DNA from: Aestuariivirga sp.
GTDB lineage: Bacteria; Pseudomonadota; Alphaproteobacteria; Rhizobiales; Aestuariivirgaceae
Direction: 5' to 3'
DNA: 64,000 nucleotides
Assembly: GCF_020252395.1 (NCBI RefSeq)
Contig: NZ_JADCDB010000002.1
Coordinates: forward strand, 62,001 to 126,000
Shown: positions 37,915 to 46,675 of the stretch, piece after piece
How the letters are laid out: every line of letters begins with the position of its first letter
How positions within the stretch are numbered: the first letter of the stretch is position 1
Translations under genes and position numbers: made by a program
The notes under the pieces: generated by a model
Told to the model about the DNA's origin: nothing
Databases searched by the model: none
What the model saw: the letters and a program-made list of their open reading frames with translations, nothing else

Positions 37915-38684
37915 TGCTGAAGGTCGCCAACGCCATTCTCAGCGCGCGCGATGCCACCCTCGCCATCGGCGGCCGCACCATCCTCGACCAGGTCAATCTC
38001 GACGTGCGGTCCAACGAGATTGTCACCGTCATCGGCCCCAATGGCGCCGGCAAGTCGACCCTCGTGCGCTGCCTGCTCGGCCTCCAGCCTTTGACCTCGG
38101 GCGAAATCATCCGGCCGAAAGACCTGCGGGTGGGCTATGTGCCGCAGCGCTTTCCGCTCACCGCCAATGTGCCGCTCGACGTGCGCCGCCTCCTCTCGCT
38201 CACCCTCAAGCCCAGCGACAGCGAGATCGACGAGGCCCTCGCCGAGACGGGCATCTCGTACTTGAAGAATGCGACCGTCTCCCGCCTCTCGGGCGGCGAG
38301 CTGCAGCGCGCGCTGCTCGCCCGCGCGCTTCTCAGAAAGCCGCAGCTTCTCGTGCTGGACGAACCGGTGCAGGCCGTCGACTTCATGGGCGAGGCGCGCA
38401 TGTATGAGCTGATCTCCGAAGTGCGCAAGCGCCACGGCTGCGGCATCCTGATGGTCAGCCACGATCTTCACATGGTGATGGCGGAAAGCGACCATGTCAT
38501 CTGCCTCAACGGCCATGTCTGCTGCGAGGGCGGCCCCATCAAGGTCCAGCAGGACCCGGAATTCGCCAAGCTCTTCGGCCCCGCCGCGGCGCGCATGATC
38601 GCCGCCTATACCCACCACCACGATCATGACCATGAGAGCCACGGCTGCGGGCATGACCATCTCCATCACGATCACCGGCACTGA
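37914..38684 (+). CDS. znuC: High-affinity zinc ABC transporter ATPase
   Basis: A 256-residue ATPase with Walker A GPNGAGKST, signature LSGGELQRALLARAL and Walker B LLVLDEPVQAVD. The C-terminal tail is exceptionally rich in His and Asp (about ten histidines in the last 23 residues), a zinc-binding tail common in ZnuC. It overlaps zur by one base, and the membrane component starts five bases after its stop. With ZnuB it would import zinc delivered by a periplasmic ZnuA, which is not encoded in the window. Confidence 0.93.
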   Translation: MLKVANAILSARDATLAIGGRTILDQVNLDVRSNEIVTVIGPNGAGKSTLVRCLLGLQPLTSGEIIRPKDLRVGYVPQRFPLTANVPLDVRRLLSLTLKPSDSEIDEALAETGISYLKNATVSRLSGGELQRALLARALLRKPQLLVLDEPVQAVDFMGEARMYELISEVRKRHGCGILMVSHDLHMVMAESDHVICLNGHVCCEGGPIKVQQDPEFAKLFGPAAARMIAAYTHHHDHDHESHGCGHDHLHHDHRH

Positions 38685-38689
38685 CCCTC

Positions 38690-39490
38690 GTGCTTGACAT
38701 CCTCACCCAGCCCTTCTTCCAGCGCGCGCTGCTCGCCGGCCTCGCCATCGCCTCGGTGGCGGGCCCCGTCGGCTGTTTCATCGTGTGGCGGCGCATGGCC
38801 TATTTCGGCGAGACGCTGGCGCATTCGGGCCTGTTCGGTGTGGGCCTGGGCCTACTGCTGGGCTTCAGCCTCACGCTGGGTGCTGTCGCCACCGCTGTCG
38901 CCGTGGCGCTGCTGCTGATGCTGATGAAGAGCCAGCGGATCCTCGCCACTGACACGCTGCTCGGCATTCTGTCGCATTCCTCCCTCGCCCTCGGCATCGT
39001 CACTGTTGGCCTCGTCACGGGCTCGGCGGGAGACCACATGGACCTCTTGTTCGGCGACATCCTGACGGTGAACTGGAAGGACGTTTCCGTCGTCTGGGCG
39101 GGTGGTGCGGCCGTGCTGCTGATCCTTGGATTCTTGTGGCGCGACCTCATCGCCATATCGGTGCATGAGGAACTGGCCCAGGCCGAGGGCATCAGCGTGA
39201 AACGCGTAGAACTGGGCTTCGTGCTCCTGATCGCGCTAATGACGGCGATCTCTATGAAGATCGTCGGGCTGCTGCTGATCACCGCCCTGCTGGTGATCCC
39301 CGCCGCCGCTGCCCGCCGGCTGACCAATAGCCCGGAAGCGATGGCGCTGGCCGCCGCCGCCATTGCCTGCGTGGTGGTGGTCATGGGCCTGATGCTGTCC
39401 GCCTTCGCCAATGCCATCACCGGCCCCGCCATCGTCCTTGCGGCGGGCCTGCTCTTCGTCTTGACCTTGCTTCGTCCTCAGGCCAGTTAA
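38690..39490 (+). CDS. znuB: Zinc ABC transporter permease
   Basis: Integral membrane protein of 266 residues in the ABC-3 family with about eight helices. Conserved features are [27 protein letters not shown] near the N-terminus, [12 protein letters not shown], and [22 protein letters not shown] in the coupling region. The start is GTG 38690. ispG begins five bases after the stop, so this zinc operon may run into the isoprenoid gene. Confidence 0.92.
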   Translation: MLDILTQPFFQRALLAGLAIASVAGPVGCFIVWRRMAYFGETLAHSGLFGVGLGLLLGFSLTLGAVATAVAVALLLMLMKSQRILATDTLLGILSHSSLALGIVTVGLVTGSAGDHMDLLFGDILTVNWKDVSVVWAGGAAVLLILGFLWRDLIAISVHEELAQAEGISVKRVELGFVLLIALMTAISMKIVGLLLITALLVIPAAAARRLTNSPEAMALAAAAIACVVVVMGLMLSAFANAITGPAIVLAAGLLFVLTLLRPQAS

Positions 39491-39495
39491 CACCC

Positions 39496-40722
39496 ATGAG
39501 CTATTCCGCGATCAGCAACCGCCGCAAATCGGTCCCCGTGAAGGTGGGCCACGTCACCGTGGGCGGCGGCGCCCCCGTCGCCGTCCAGTCCATGACCAAT
39601 ACCGACACGGCGGACGCGGAGGCGACCGCCCAGCAGACCGCCGCACTGGCCCGCGCGGGCTCGGAACTCGTCCGCATCACGGTCGACCGCGAGGAGTCGG
39701 CCAGGGCCGTGCCGCATATCCGCGAGAAGCTCGATCGCATGGGCGTCAACGTGCCGCTCGTCGGCGACTTCCACTACAACGGCCACACGCTTTTGAACGA
39801 GCACCCCGCCTGCGCCGAGGCGCTGGCCAAGTACCGCATCAACCCCGGCAATGTCGGCTTCCGCGAGAAGAAGGACCGTAACTTCTCCATGATGGTCGAG
39901 ACGGCGATGAAGTTCGACCGCCCGGTGCGCATCGGCGTCAACTGGGGCTCGCTCGATCAGGCGCTGCTCACAGAGTTGATGGACCAGAACGCCAAGTCGG
40001 CCGACCCGATGGACGTGCGCGACGTGATGCACGAGGCCGTGGTGCAGTCAGGCCTCATGTCGGCCGAACGCGCCGTGGAACTGGGCCTGCCCAAGGACAA
40101 GATCGTCATCTCCGCAAAATGCTCCGAGGTGCAGGACCTGATCGCGGTCTACCGATCGCTGGCCCGCCGCTGTGATTACGCCCTGCATCTGGGCCTCACC
40201 GAGGCCGGCATGGGCTCCAAGGGCATCGTGGCCTCCACGGCCGCACTCGCCGTGCTGCTGCAGGAAGGGATCGGCGACACCATCCGCATCTCGCTCACGC
40301 CGGAACCGGGCGGCGACCGCACGCGCGAGGTGATCGTGGCGCAGGAAATCCTGCAGACCATGGGCATCCGCAATTTTGCCCCCATGGTCATCGCTTGCCC
40401 GGGCTGCGGCCGCACCACGTCCACGACCTTCCAGGAGCTGGCGCAGGACATCCAGGCTTACGTCCGCACCCGCATGCCCGACTGGCGGCGCGACTACCCC
40501 GGCTTCGAGACCCTGCAGCTCGCCGTCATGGGCTGCATCGTCAATGGCCCCGGCGAGTCGAAGCACGCCGACATCGGCATCTCGCTCCCCGGCACCGGTG
40601 AGCTTCCGGCAGCCCCGATCTTCATCGACGGCAAGAAGGCGATGACGCTCAGGGGCGAGAACCTCTCGCTGCAGTTCAAGGGGATCGTCGAGGATTACGT
40701 GAAGGGCCGATGGGGTCGGTAA
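39496..40722 (+). CDS. ispG: 4-hydroxy-3-methylbut-2-en-1-yl diphosphate synthase
   Basis: Carries out the penultimate step of the non-mevalonate isoprenoid pathway, converting ME-cPP to HMBPP, using a [4Fe-4S] cluster. The 408-residue protein has the N-terminal [27 protein letters not shown] and the C-terminal cluster-binding cysteines in CPGCGRTT and GCIVNGPGE. Its end converges with ispA; a short inverted repeat TTCTCCC/GGGAGAA (40728-40749) lies between them but has no T-run. Confidence 0.95.
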   Translation: MSYSAISNRRKSVPVKVGHVTVGGGAPVAVQSMTNTDTADAEATAQQTAALARAGSELVRITVDREESARAVPHIREKLDRMGVNVPLVGDFHYNGHTLLNEHPACAEALAKYRINPGNVGFREKKDRNFSMMVETAMKFDRPVRIGVNWGSLDQALLTELMDQNAKSADPMDVRDVMHEAVVQSGLMSAERAVELGLPKDKIVISAKCSEVQDLIAVYRSLARRCDYALHLGLTEAGMGSKGIVASTAALAVLLQEGIGDTIRISLTPEPGGDRTREVIVAQEILQTMGIRNFAPMVIACPGCGRTTSTTFQELAQDIQAYVRTRMPDWRRDYPGFETLQLAVMGCIVNGPGESKHADIGISLPGTGELPAAPIFIDGKKAMTLRGENLSLQFKGIVEDYVKGRWGR

Positions 40723-40758
40723 ACGTTTTCTCCCGCTTTGGAGGGAGAAGACGAAGTG

Positions 40759-41637
40759 CTACTTCCTTCTCTCCACGATGAACCTTGCCGCCTCGTTCAG
40801 TACCCGCGCTTTCTCTCCGTACACTGACAGGCTCTGTTCCGCCTCGTCCACCAGCGCCGCGGCCCGCCTCTTCGCCTCGTCCATCCCGAGCAGGTCCACG
40901 AAGGTGGCCTTGCCCATGGCCTTGTCCTTCTGCGTCGCCTTGCCCAGCGTTTCCGGCGTGGACTCGACGTCGAGAATGTCATCGGCAATCTGGAAGGCGA
41001 GCCCGATCTTCTGCGCGTAGCGGATGAGCGGGGCAGGATCCGCGCCCCCGAGGATCGCCCCCGCCTCGCAGGCATAGCGGAACAAGGCCCCGGTCTTTAG
41101 CGACTGGATCAATCCGATGTGCGCCAGCACGGCGGCGCTCGCCGTTTCCGCCTCGATGTCCAGCATCTGGCCTCCCACCATGCCGGCCACACCAGCGGCC
41201 TTGGCGAGCTTCGACACCAGCGCCACGCGCACGTTTGCGGCGGGGTGCGTGGCCTCGTCCGCTAGGATTTCGAAAGCAAAGGTCAGCAGCGCATCCCCGG
41301 CGAGGATGGCGGTCGCCTCGTCGAAGGCCTTGTGGGCGGTGGGCTTGCCGCGGCGCAGGTCGTCGTCGTCCATCGCGGGCAGGTCATCGTGCACCAGCGA
41401 ATAACAATGCACGCATTCGAGTGCGGCGCCGGTCCTGAGCGCGCGCTCCCGCGGCACGCCGAACAGCGCGGCCGATTCCACCACCAGGAAGGGCCTGAGC
41501 CGCTTGCCCTGGCCCAGTGCCGCATAGCGCATCGCCTCCGTCACCCGCGGGGCGGGGAAGGCGTCGACGGGCAGCAGCCGGTTCAGCAGATCATCGGTGT
41601 CGGCGGCGCAGCGGGCGAGGGCATCCTGGAAGGACAA
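40759..41637 (-). CDS. ispA: Farnesyl diphosphate synthase (geranyltranstransferase)
   Basis: Condenses IPP with DMAPP and GPP to farnesyl diphosphate for ubiquinone, bactoprenol and hopanoid synthesis. In 292 residues it has the first Asp-rich motif DDLPAMDDDDLRRGKPT (from residue 84) and the second QIADDILDVE (near 215), with GQGKRLRPFL upstream. The start is TTG at 41637 with AGGA eight bases before it; no upstream ATG is in frame. It is antiparallel to ispG, so successive isoprenoid genes converge. mtgA starts about 40 bases away on the other strand. Confidence 0.94.
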   Translation of the reverse strand: MSFQDALARCAADTDDLLNRLLPVDAFPAPRVTEAMRYAALGQGKRLRPFLVVESAALFGVPRERALRTGAALECVHCYSLVHDDLPAMDDDDLRRGKPTAHKAFDEATAILAGDALLTFAFEILADEATHPAANVRVALVSKLAKAAGVAGMVGGQMLDIEAETASAAVLAHIGLIQSLKTGALFRYACEAGAILGGADPAPLIRYAQKIGLAFQIADDILDVESTPETLGKATQKDKAMGKATFVDLLGMDEAKRRAAALVDEAEQSLSVYGEKARVLNEAARFIVERRK

Positions 41638-41676
41638 GGCGAAATTCCTGTGCTAAGGCCGCTTCTGATTAGGGTC

Positions 41677-42486
41677 ATGGCAGAAGAAACTCAACCAGCC
41701 GCCGTCCTCGCGCGCGAACCGCTCCACCCCTTGGAGGCGGAGCCCGCAGCGTCGGACGAGCCGGAGACGGCCCCGCCCATGCGCCGCTCGCTCCGCAGCC
41801 GCCTGCAGAAGAACCGCTTCCTCCGCTGGGGACTCTATCTCCTCGCCTTTCTGGTGGCCTGGCCGATCGTGGGCACGATCATCTACACCGTGGTGCCGCC
41901 GCCCATCACCAACATCATGATCCTCCGCACCCTCTCGGGGAACGGCATCGACAAGCACTGGGTCAGCCTCGACGACATGTCGCCCTGGCTGGCCCGCGCC
42001 GTCATTTCCTCCGAGGATGCCCGCTTCTGCGATCACAATGGGGTGGACTGGATCGAGCTCCAGGGCATCATCGATGATGCCATGGACGATGGCGAGGCCC
42101 CCACCCGCGGCGCCTCGACGATTCCCATGCAGACCGCCAAGAACCTGTTCCTGTGGGACGGCAGGCTCGCCATCCGCAAGGTGATCGAGATCCCCCTCGC
42201 CATGTGGATCGACCTGATCTGGTCCAAGCGCCGCATCATCGAGGTCTACCTCAACATCGTGGAATGGGCCCCGGGCGTCTACGGGGCTGAGGCCGCAGCC
42301 CAGCACCATTTCCATAAACCTGCGAAAAACCTCACGAAAAAGGAGGCAGCCCTGCTGGCGGCGGTGCTTCCGAACCCGATCAAACGCAATGCCGGCAAGC
42401 CGTCCAGGGGGGTCAGGGCGGTGGCCAGCCGGATTCTCGTCCGCATGGCCGGAATGGGTGCCTATCTGACTTGCCTTGAGCCCTAG
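41677..42486 (+). CDS. mtgA: Monofunctional biosynthetic peptidoglycan transglycosylase
   Basis: Polymerises lipid II into glycan strands at the inner membrane. The 269-residue protein has one N-terminal helix (RWGLYLLAFLVAWPIVGTIIYTVV) and a GT51 domain with the catalytic motif AVISSEDARFCDHNGVDW, GASTIPMQTAKNLFLW and KRRIIEVYLNIVEWAPGVYG. There is no transpeptidase domain. ATG 41677 is chosen; the frame is open well upstream through antisense of ispA. A clear terminator lies 29 bases after the stop, and rpmF follows, the arrangement usual in Rhizobiales. Confidence 0.94.
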   Translation: MAEETQPAAVLAREPLHPLEAEPAASDEPETAPPMRRSLRSRLQKNRFLRWGLYLLAFLVAWPIVGTIIYTVVPPPITNIMILRTLSGNGIDKHWVSLDDMSPWLARAVISSEDARFCDHNGVDWIELQGIIDDAMDDGEAPTRGASTIPMQTAKNLFLWDGRLAIRKVIEIPLAMWIDLIWSKRRIIEVYLNIVEWAPGVYGAEAAAQHHFHKPAKNLTKKEAALLAAVLPNPIKRNAGKPSRGVRAVASRILVRMAGMGAYLTCLEP

Positions 42487-42514
42487 ACTGGGTTAAGAGC
42501 GCGCGTAAATGACG

Positions 42515-42540
42515 GGCGCGGGTCCTTCGCCGCGCCTTTT
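42515..42540 (+). terminator. Rho-independent terminator after mtgA
   Basis: GGCGCGG (42515-42521) pairs with CCGCGCC (42530-42536) and is followed by TTTT. It separates mtgA from rpmF, whose start is 16 bases further on, so rpmF either relies on read-through or on a promoter in this short gap. Confidence 0.72.
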
Positions 42541-42555
42541 CCTATGGAGTTTCAA

Positions 42556-42741
42556 ATGGCCGTTCCACGCAAGAAAATGTCCAGGAGCCGCATCGGCATG
42601 CGCCGCTCGGGCCACCAGGAGCAGACCGTGACCTGGGTCGAAGACAAGAAGTCGGGCGAGCTCCGCCGCCCCCACCATATCGACCTCAAGACCGGCCTCT
42701 ACAAGGGCCGTCAGGTCCTGACGGTGAAGTCGGAAGGCTAA
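42556..42741 (+). CDS. rpmF: 50S ribosomal protein L32
   Basis: A 61-residue basic ribosomal protein: [19 protein letters not shown] at the N-terminus is the L32 signature. As in other alphaproteobacteria the zinc-finger cysteines of some L32 proteins are absent. ATG 42556 is preferred over the ATG four codons upstream, because GGAG in that upstream sequence then serves as ribosome site. A strong terminator follows. Confidence 0.95.
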   Translation: MAVPRKKMSRSRIGMRRSGHQEQTVTWVEDKKSGELRRPHHIDLKTGLYKGRQVLTVKSEG

Positions 42742-42767
42742 GCCTTTCCGCCACCGCCGACGTGTTG

Positions 42768-42793
42768 AAGCCAGCCTCCGGGCTGGCTTTTTG
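42768..42793 (+). terminator. Rho-independent terminator after rpmF
   Basis: AAGCCAGCC (42768-42776) and GGCTGGCTT (42781-42789) form a nine-pair stem with a TCCG loop, followed by TTTTG. It sits 26 bases after the rpmF stop. Confidence 0.88.
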
Positions 42794-42882
42794 CGTCTGG
42801 GAGTTTTCCGCACACCCCTTCATGCCGTGTGTTCCCGGCGAAAGCCTGGACCCCGCTTTCTCACTGTTCCCTGCGGCACGCC

Positions 42883-42921
42883 CCCCACCCCTCCCCCTCC
42901 CCACGAGGGGGAGGGGTGGGG
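42883..42921. repeat. Perfect 17-bp inverted repeat in a gene-free stretch
   Basis: A perfect 17-bp inverted repeat, C-rich on the left arm (42883-42899) and G-rich on the right (42905-42921), encloses a CCCAC loop. It lies in the gene-free stretch 42794-43277, which also has a REP-like motif TTCCCGGCGAAAGCCTGGA (42832-42850). The rest of the stretch (about 42922-43277) shows repeat-like fragments but no convincing gene. Confidence 0.7.
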
Positions 42922-43277
42922 GCGGGCCTGCAGGTGATGCCTAACGTGTGCATCACTCCCGGGGGCAGAAGGAGAGACCCGGAGGCACTATGACCTTCGC
43001 GCCCTAAGGGCAAGGGGGGCAATCTGGGATCGTTGCGCAAGCTCTCTCCCCAAGGCCTAAGACCTGTCAGATGCGGGCGCTGCTCAGCGCCATTCCGTCG
43101 GCCTCACAAGCTGGCACACCGCGCCGGGCAGCGCCCGCGCCTCCCACCTTCTCCGAGAGGGACAAATGCCATCCTCGCCAAGGATGCCCCATGGCCATTT
43201 GCGCAGCGCGCTCATTCGCCCAAACGAATACGCCCGGCTTGCACCGGCCGTATCGGTCGTCAGATCGTCAGTCCGGC

Positions 43278-44393
43278 TCAGGCCAGGACCTTCTCCGCCG
43301 GGACATAGGCGTAGCCGAGGTCGTCCGCGACTGCCTTGTAGGTCACCTGGCCGTCGGCCACGTTGAGGCCGTTCCTCAGGTGGGCGTCGTCGAGCAGCGC
43401 CTTCTTCCAGCCCTTGTTGGCGATGGCAAGCGCGAAGGGCAGGGTGACGTTGTTCAGTGCGAAGGTGGAGGTGCGGGCAACGCCACCCGGCATGTTGGCC
43501 ACGCAATAGTGGATGACGTTGTCGACCACATAGGTTGGCTCTGCATGGGTGGTGGCCTTGGAGGTTTCGGCGCAGCCGCCCTGGTCGATGGCGACGTCGA
43601 CCAGCACCGAGCCGGGCTTCCAGTCCTTCAGCATCGCCTTGGTGACGAGCTTGGGGGCCGCCGCACCCGGGATCAGCACGCCGCCGATCACCAGGTCGGC
43701 CGCGGCGCATTCGTCTTCCACCGCTCCTTGCGTGGAGTAAATGGTCTTCACTGCGGTGCCGAAGCGCGCGACCAGCTCTTCCATCCGGTCGACGTTCTTC
43801 TCGAGGATGGTCACGTCAGCGCCCATGCCCAGCGCCACGACGGCAGCATTGGTGCCGACGACGCCGCCGCCGAGGATCACGACCTTGCCCGGCGCAACGC
43901 CCGGAACGCCGCCGATCAGAACGCCGCGGCCGCCCTGTGCCTTCTCGAGGCAGTGCGCGCCGGACTGCACCGACATGCGCCCGGCGACCTGGCTCATGGG
44001 AGCCAGCAACGGCAGGCCGCCGCGCGGCGAGGTGACGGTCTCGTAGGCGATGCAGATCGCACCCGAGGCCACGAGGTCCTTGGTCTGCTCCGGATCGGGC
44101 GCGAGGTGCAGGTAGGTGTAGAGGATCTGGCCGGGGCGCAGCATCTTGCGCTCAATAGCCTGCGGCTCCTTCACCTTCACGATCATGCCCGCCTTGCCGA
44201 AAATCTCGGCCGCGGTGGCGATGATCTTGGCGCCGGCGGCGGTGTAGTCGGCATCGGTGGCGCCGATGCCCGAACCGGCATTGGCCTGCACCCAGACGTC
44301 GTGGCCGTGGCGCACGGCTTCCTTCACCGAGGTGGGCGTCATGCCCACGCGGTATTCGTGATTCTTGATTTCCTTCGGAACGCCGATCAGCAT
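43278..44393 (-). CDS. ald: Alanine dehydrogenase
   Basis: NAD-dependent oxidative deamination of alanine to pyruvate and ammonia, or the reverse. The 371-residue protein has [20 protein letters not shown] at the N-terminus, the NAD-binding glycine motif [24 protein letters not shown] in the middle and [16 protein letters not shown] near the C-terminus, all characteristic of Ald. ATG 44393 with GGAGG eight bases upstream is the start. It diverges from an Lrp/AsnC gene, the usual arrangement for substrate-induced ald. Alanine formed by the pyruvate-dependent aminotransferase at 21349 could be a substrate. Confidence 0.94.
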   Translation of the reverse strand: MLIGVPKEIKNHEYRVGMTPTSVKEAVRHGHDVWVQANAGSGIGATDADYTAAGAKIIATAAEIFGKAGMIVKVKEPQAIERKMLRPGQILYTYLHLAPDPEQTKDLVASGAICIAYETVTSPRGGLPLLAPMSQVAGRMSVQSGAHCLEKAQGGRGVLIGGVPGVAPGKVVILGGGVVGTNAAVVALGMGADVTILEKNVDRMEELVARFGTAVKTIYSTQGAVEDECAAADLVIGGVLIPGAAAPKLVTKAMLKDWKPGSVLVDVAIDQGGCAETSKATTHAEPTYVVDNVIHYCVANMPGGVARTSTFALNNVTLPFALAIANKGWKKALLDDAHLRNGLNVADGQVTYKAVADDLGYAYVPAEKVLA

Positions 44394-44515
44394 TGAAATG
44401 TCCTCCCTCGATGATGGGCTCAACCTACCAAATCTCGCTTGAAATGATTTTCCGAAGAGGCTTCCGGAGCACTGCAGCATTGAAACCTGGTTCGAGGATA
44501 TGCTATGAAATTCGA

Positions 44516-44983
44516 ATGAAATCCCAAGAACTCGACAAGACGGACAAGATCATCCTGTCCGAACTGCAGAAGAACGCCCAGCGCCCGATCGCCGACCTAG
44601 CGCAGAAGGCCGGTCTCTCGGCCTCCTCCTGCCACCGCCGGGTGAAGCTGCTGGAAGAGGCGGGCGTGATCCAGGGGTATACCGCTAATCTCGACCGCGC
44701 GGCGCTGGGTCTTGCCAACGAGTTCTTCGTGGAGGTCTCGCTCTCCGCCCAGACCGAGGAGGCCTTCGAGAAATTCGAGAAAGCTGTGCAGCGGGTGCCG
44801 GAGATTCTTGAATGCCACCTGATGAGCGGCCAGTTCGACTATCTGCTCCGCGTTGCCGCCACCGATGCGGCGGATTATGAGCGAATCCACCGCTCGCGAA
44901 TCTCGCGCCTTCCCGGCGTGCAGCGCATCCAGTCCTCATTGGCGCTCCGCACGGTGAAGGGCTGGGCGGGCTATCCGATCTGA
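44516..44983 (+). CDS. Lrp/AsnC-family regulator, probable ald activator
   Basis: A 155-residue Lrp/AsnC protein: N-terminal helix-turn-helix (ELDKTDKIILSELQKNAQRPIADLAQKAGLS) and a C-terminal RAM ligand-binding domain (FFVEVSLSAQTEEAFEKFEKAV; GQFDYLLRVAATD). Its divergent position next to ald suggests it senses alanine or another amino acid and controls ald from the 122-base shared region. ATG 44516 lies within a small ATTCGAAT palindrome that could be an autoregulatory site. Confidence 0.9.
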   Translation: MKSQELDKTDKIILSELQKNAQRPIADLAQKAGLSASSCHRRVKLLEEAGVIQGYTANLDRAALGLANEFFVEVSLSAQTEEAFEKFEKAVQRVPEILECHLMSGQFDYLLRVAATDAADYERIHRSRISRLPGVQRIQSSLALRTVKGWAGYPI

Positions 44984-44990
44984 GGTGATC

Positions 44991-45740
44991 ATGAGGCTGA
45001 AGCAGCTTCCCGTCCACATGCTCTGGGTCTCTGGCGAACTCTCGCGCCTCGCCCGCCTGAGCCTCGCCAGCTTCCTGGCGCAGGGCTATCGGGTGATGGT
45101 GTGGAGCTATGATCCCGATCACCTGCGTGCCGAATTCGCCGGCGTGCAGGATGCTTCGACGCTGCTGCCGATGCCTGAAGGCGATGCTGCGAACATGGCC
45201 TATCTCACCAGTCTGTTCCGCTATCGCGTGCTCGCCGAGCAGGGCGGCATCTGGGCCGATCTCGACGTGGTGGCGCTCATTGATGACCCCAGGATCGAGG
45301 CGCGCCCGTTGATCGCCTCCGAGAAGCGCCGCCCCTTCCGCCATGCGGAGCCCACCGCCACGGGCGAGAGCCTTACCCAGGTCACCAACTGCTTCATGGC
45401 CGATCCAAGCCCACGCGCCGGCGACCTCTGGCACCTGGCGCTCGACCGCGTCGCGGCGCTCAACCCGGAAGACCGCAGCTGGGAAAACGTCGGGCCTCAC
45501 ATGCTCTCGGGCCTCATGCTGCGCCACCCCGATCTCGAGATCGACATCCTGCCGCCCGAGGCCGTCGACCCCGTCGCCTGGTGGAACGTGCCCGCCTATT
45601 TCCTCGAGGAGCGCGACCCGCCGCCATCGCCCTTCATGCACATGTATGCGACGATTTGGAAGAGGCGCGGTGTCGATGCCGAGATGCCGTTTCCGCCCAA
45701 TAGTCTCGCAGGCCGTCTCTGGAAGCGCTTCGGCCTCTAG
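44991..45740 (+). CDS. Small glycosyltransferase with DXD motif (GT32-like)
   Basis: A 249-residue cytoplasmic protein. The segment SLFRYRVLAEQGGIWADLDVVAL (about residues 70-92) matches the sugar-binding DXD region of Gly_transf_sug/GT32 enzymes, where the acidic pair binds a metal and nucleotide sugar. N-terminal HMLWVSGELSRLARLSLASFL fits the first beta strand and helix. No partner glycosylation genes are adjacent. GAGG lies five bases before ATG 44991. Its stop codon interlocks with that of the convergent EamA gene (CTAG). Acceptor and product are unknown. Confidence 0.72.
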   Translation: MRLKQLPVHMLWVSGELSRLARLSLASFLAQGYRVMVWSYDPDHLRAEFAGVQDASTLLPMPEGDAANMAYLTSLFRYRVLAEQGGIWADLDVVALIDDPRIEARPLIASEKRRPFRHAEPTATGESLTQVTNCFMADPSPRAGDLWHLALDRVAALNPEDRSWENVGPHMLSGLMLRHPDLEIDILPPEAVDPVAWWNVPAYFLEERDPPPSPFMHMYATIWKRRGVDAEMPFPPNSLAGRLWKRFGL

Positions 45741-46672
45741 GCCAGTGACCGGTCCAGCGCCCGGTCTCGCAGGATCATCAGGATGCCCGCCGTGATCACG
45801 ATGCCCGCGCCAAGCCAGTTGTAGACATCGGGGAAGTCGCCGAACAGCAGGATGCCGTAGAACACCGCCCAGATCATCGCCGAATACTCGAAGGGCGCCA
45901 CGAAGTTTGTTTCCGCCAGCCGGTAGGCATTGATGAACAGGATCATCGCTGTGCCCGCGAAGATGCCGTGGCCGAACAGCAGCATGGCATCGAAGGCCGA
46001 GGGCCACACCGGCGGCCGCGACAGGAACACCAGGCTCGGATGCGTGAAGTGCCCAAAGTCGAACGTATTGAATATGATCCCGATGGTGAGCGCCATGCCT
46101 GCGTAAATGAAGTTCTGCCATGTCGCGATCACGATCGGCGAAACACGCTGCGAAAGCGGCCGCCCCAGCATTTGTCCCACGGCGTAGCCCATGGCGGAGC
46201 CGAGTGCGAGCAGCGATGCCGGTTCGAAGACGCCAGCACCCGGCCGCACCATGATGAGCACTCCGATGAATCCGGCGATGATGGCGAGCCAGCGGTGCAG
46301 CCGCACCCGCTCATGCAGCAGTGGTCCGGCAAGTCCCGCCACGAAGAAGGGCATGGTGAAATAGATCGCCACCGCATTGGCGATCGGGATCGCCGCGATG
46401 GCCAGCACGAAGCAGACATAGGCCGCCGCGAGGATCAGCCCACGCAGGCACACGCGCGGCCACAGCGGCGTGGCGATGGACCAGCCGCGCCCCTGTTTCC
46501 ACAGCACGAAGGCGATGACGGGGAGCGAGCCCACGCATCGGAACAGCAGCGTCTCATAGGCCGGGTAGCCCGACGACATGTATTTCACCACCGCATCCTG
46601 CGCCGAAGCAAGGCCGACACCCGCCAGCACACAGGCCATAGCCATCGCCCGGTTGTCGGTGGCAAGCTTCAT
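45737..46672 (-). CDS. EamA/DMT-superfamily transporter
   Basis: A 311-residue inner-membrane protein with ten predicted helices in two EamA repeats; a first repeat containing SAQDAVVKYMSSGYPAYETLLFR and the second ending FEYSAMIWAVFYGILLFGDFPD. DMT carriers export or import small metabolites. It lies four bases downstream of the MocR regulator gene on the same strand and so is probably its co-transcribed partner; candidate substrates are amines, amino acids or sulfonates. Confidence 0.85.
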   Translation of the reverse strand: MKLATDNRAMAMACVLAGVGLASAQDAVVKYMSSGYPAYETLLFRCVGSLPVIAFVLWKQGRGWSIATPLWPRVCLRGLILAAAYVCFVLAIAAIPIANAVAIYFTMPFFVAGLAGPLLHERVRLHRWLAIIAGFIGVLIMVRPGAGVFEPASLLALGSAMGYAVGQMLGRPLSQRVSPIVIATWQNFIYAGMALTIGIIFNTFDFGHFTHPSLVFLSRPPVWPSAFDAMLLFGHGIFAGTAMILFINAYRLAETNFVAPFEYSAMIWAVFYGILLFGDFPDVYNWLGAGIVITAGILMILRDRALDRSLA

Positions 46673-46675
46673 GGC

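Noticed and set aside
40728-40749. Inverted repeat TTCTCCC/GGGAGAA between ispG and ispA
   Set aside because: No T-run on either side, so I did not list it as a terminator; it may be a chance hairpin.
43033-43308. Plus-strand frames in the gene-free stretch before ald
   Set aside because: Arg/Pro-rich reading of repeat-like DNA with no homology or ribosome site.
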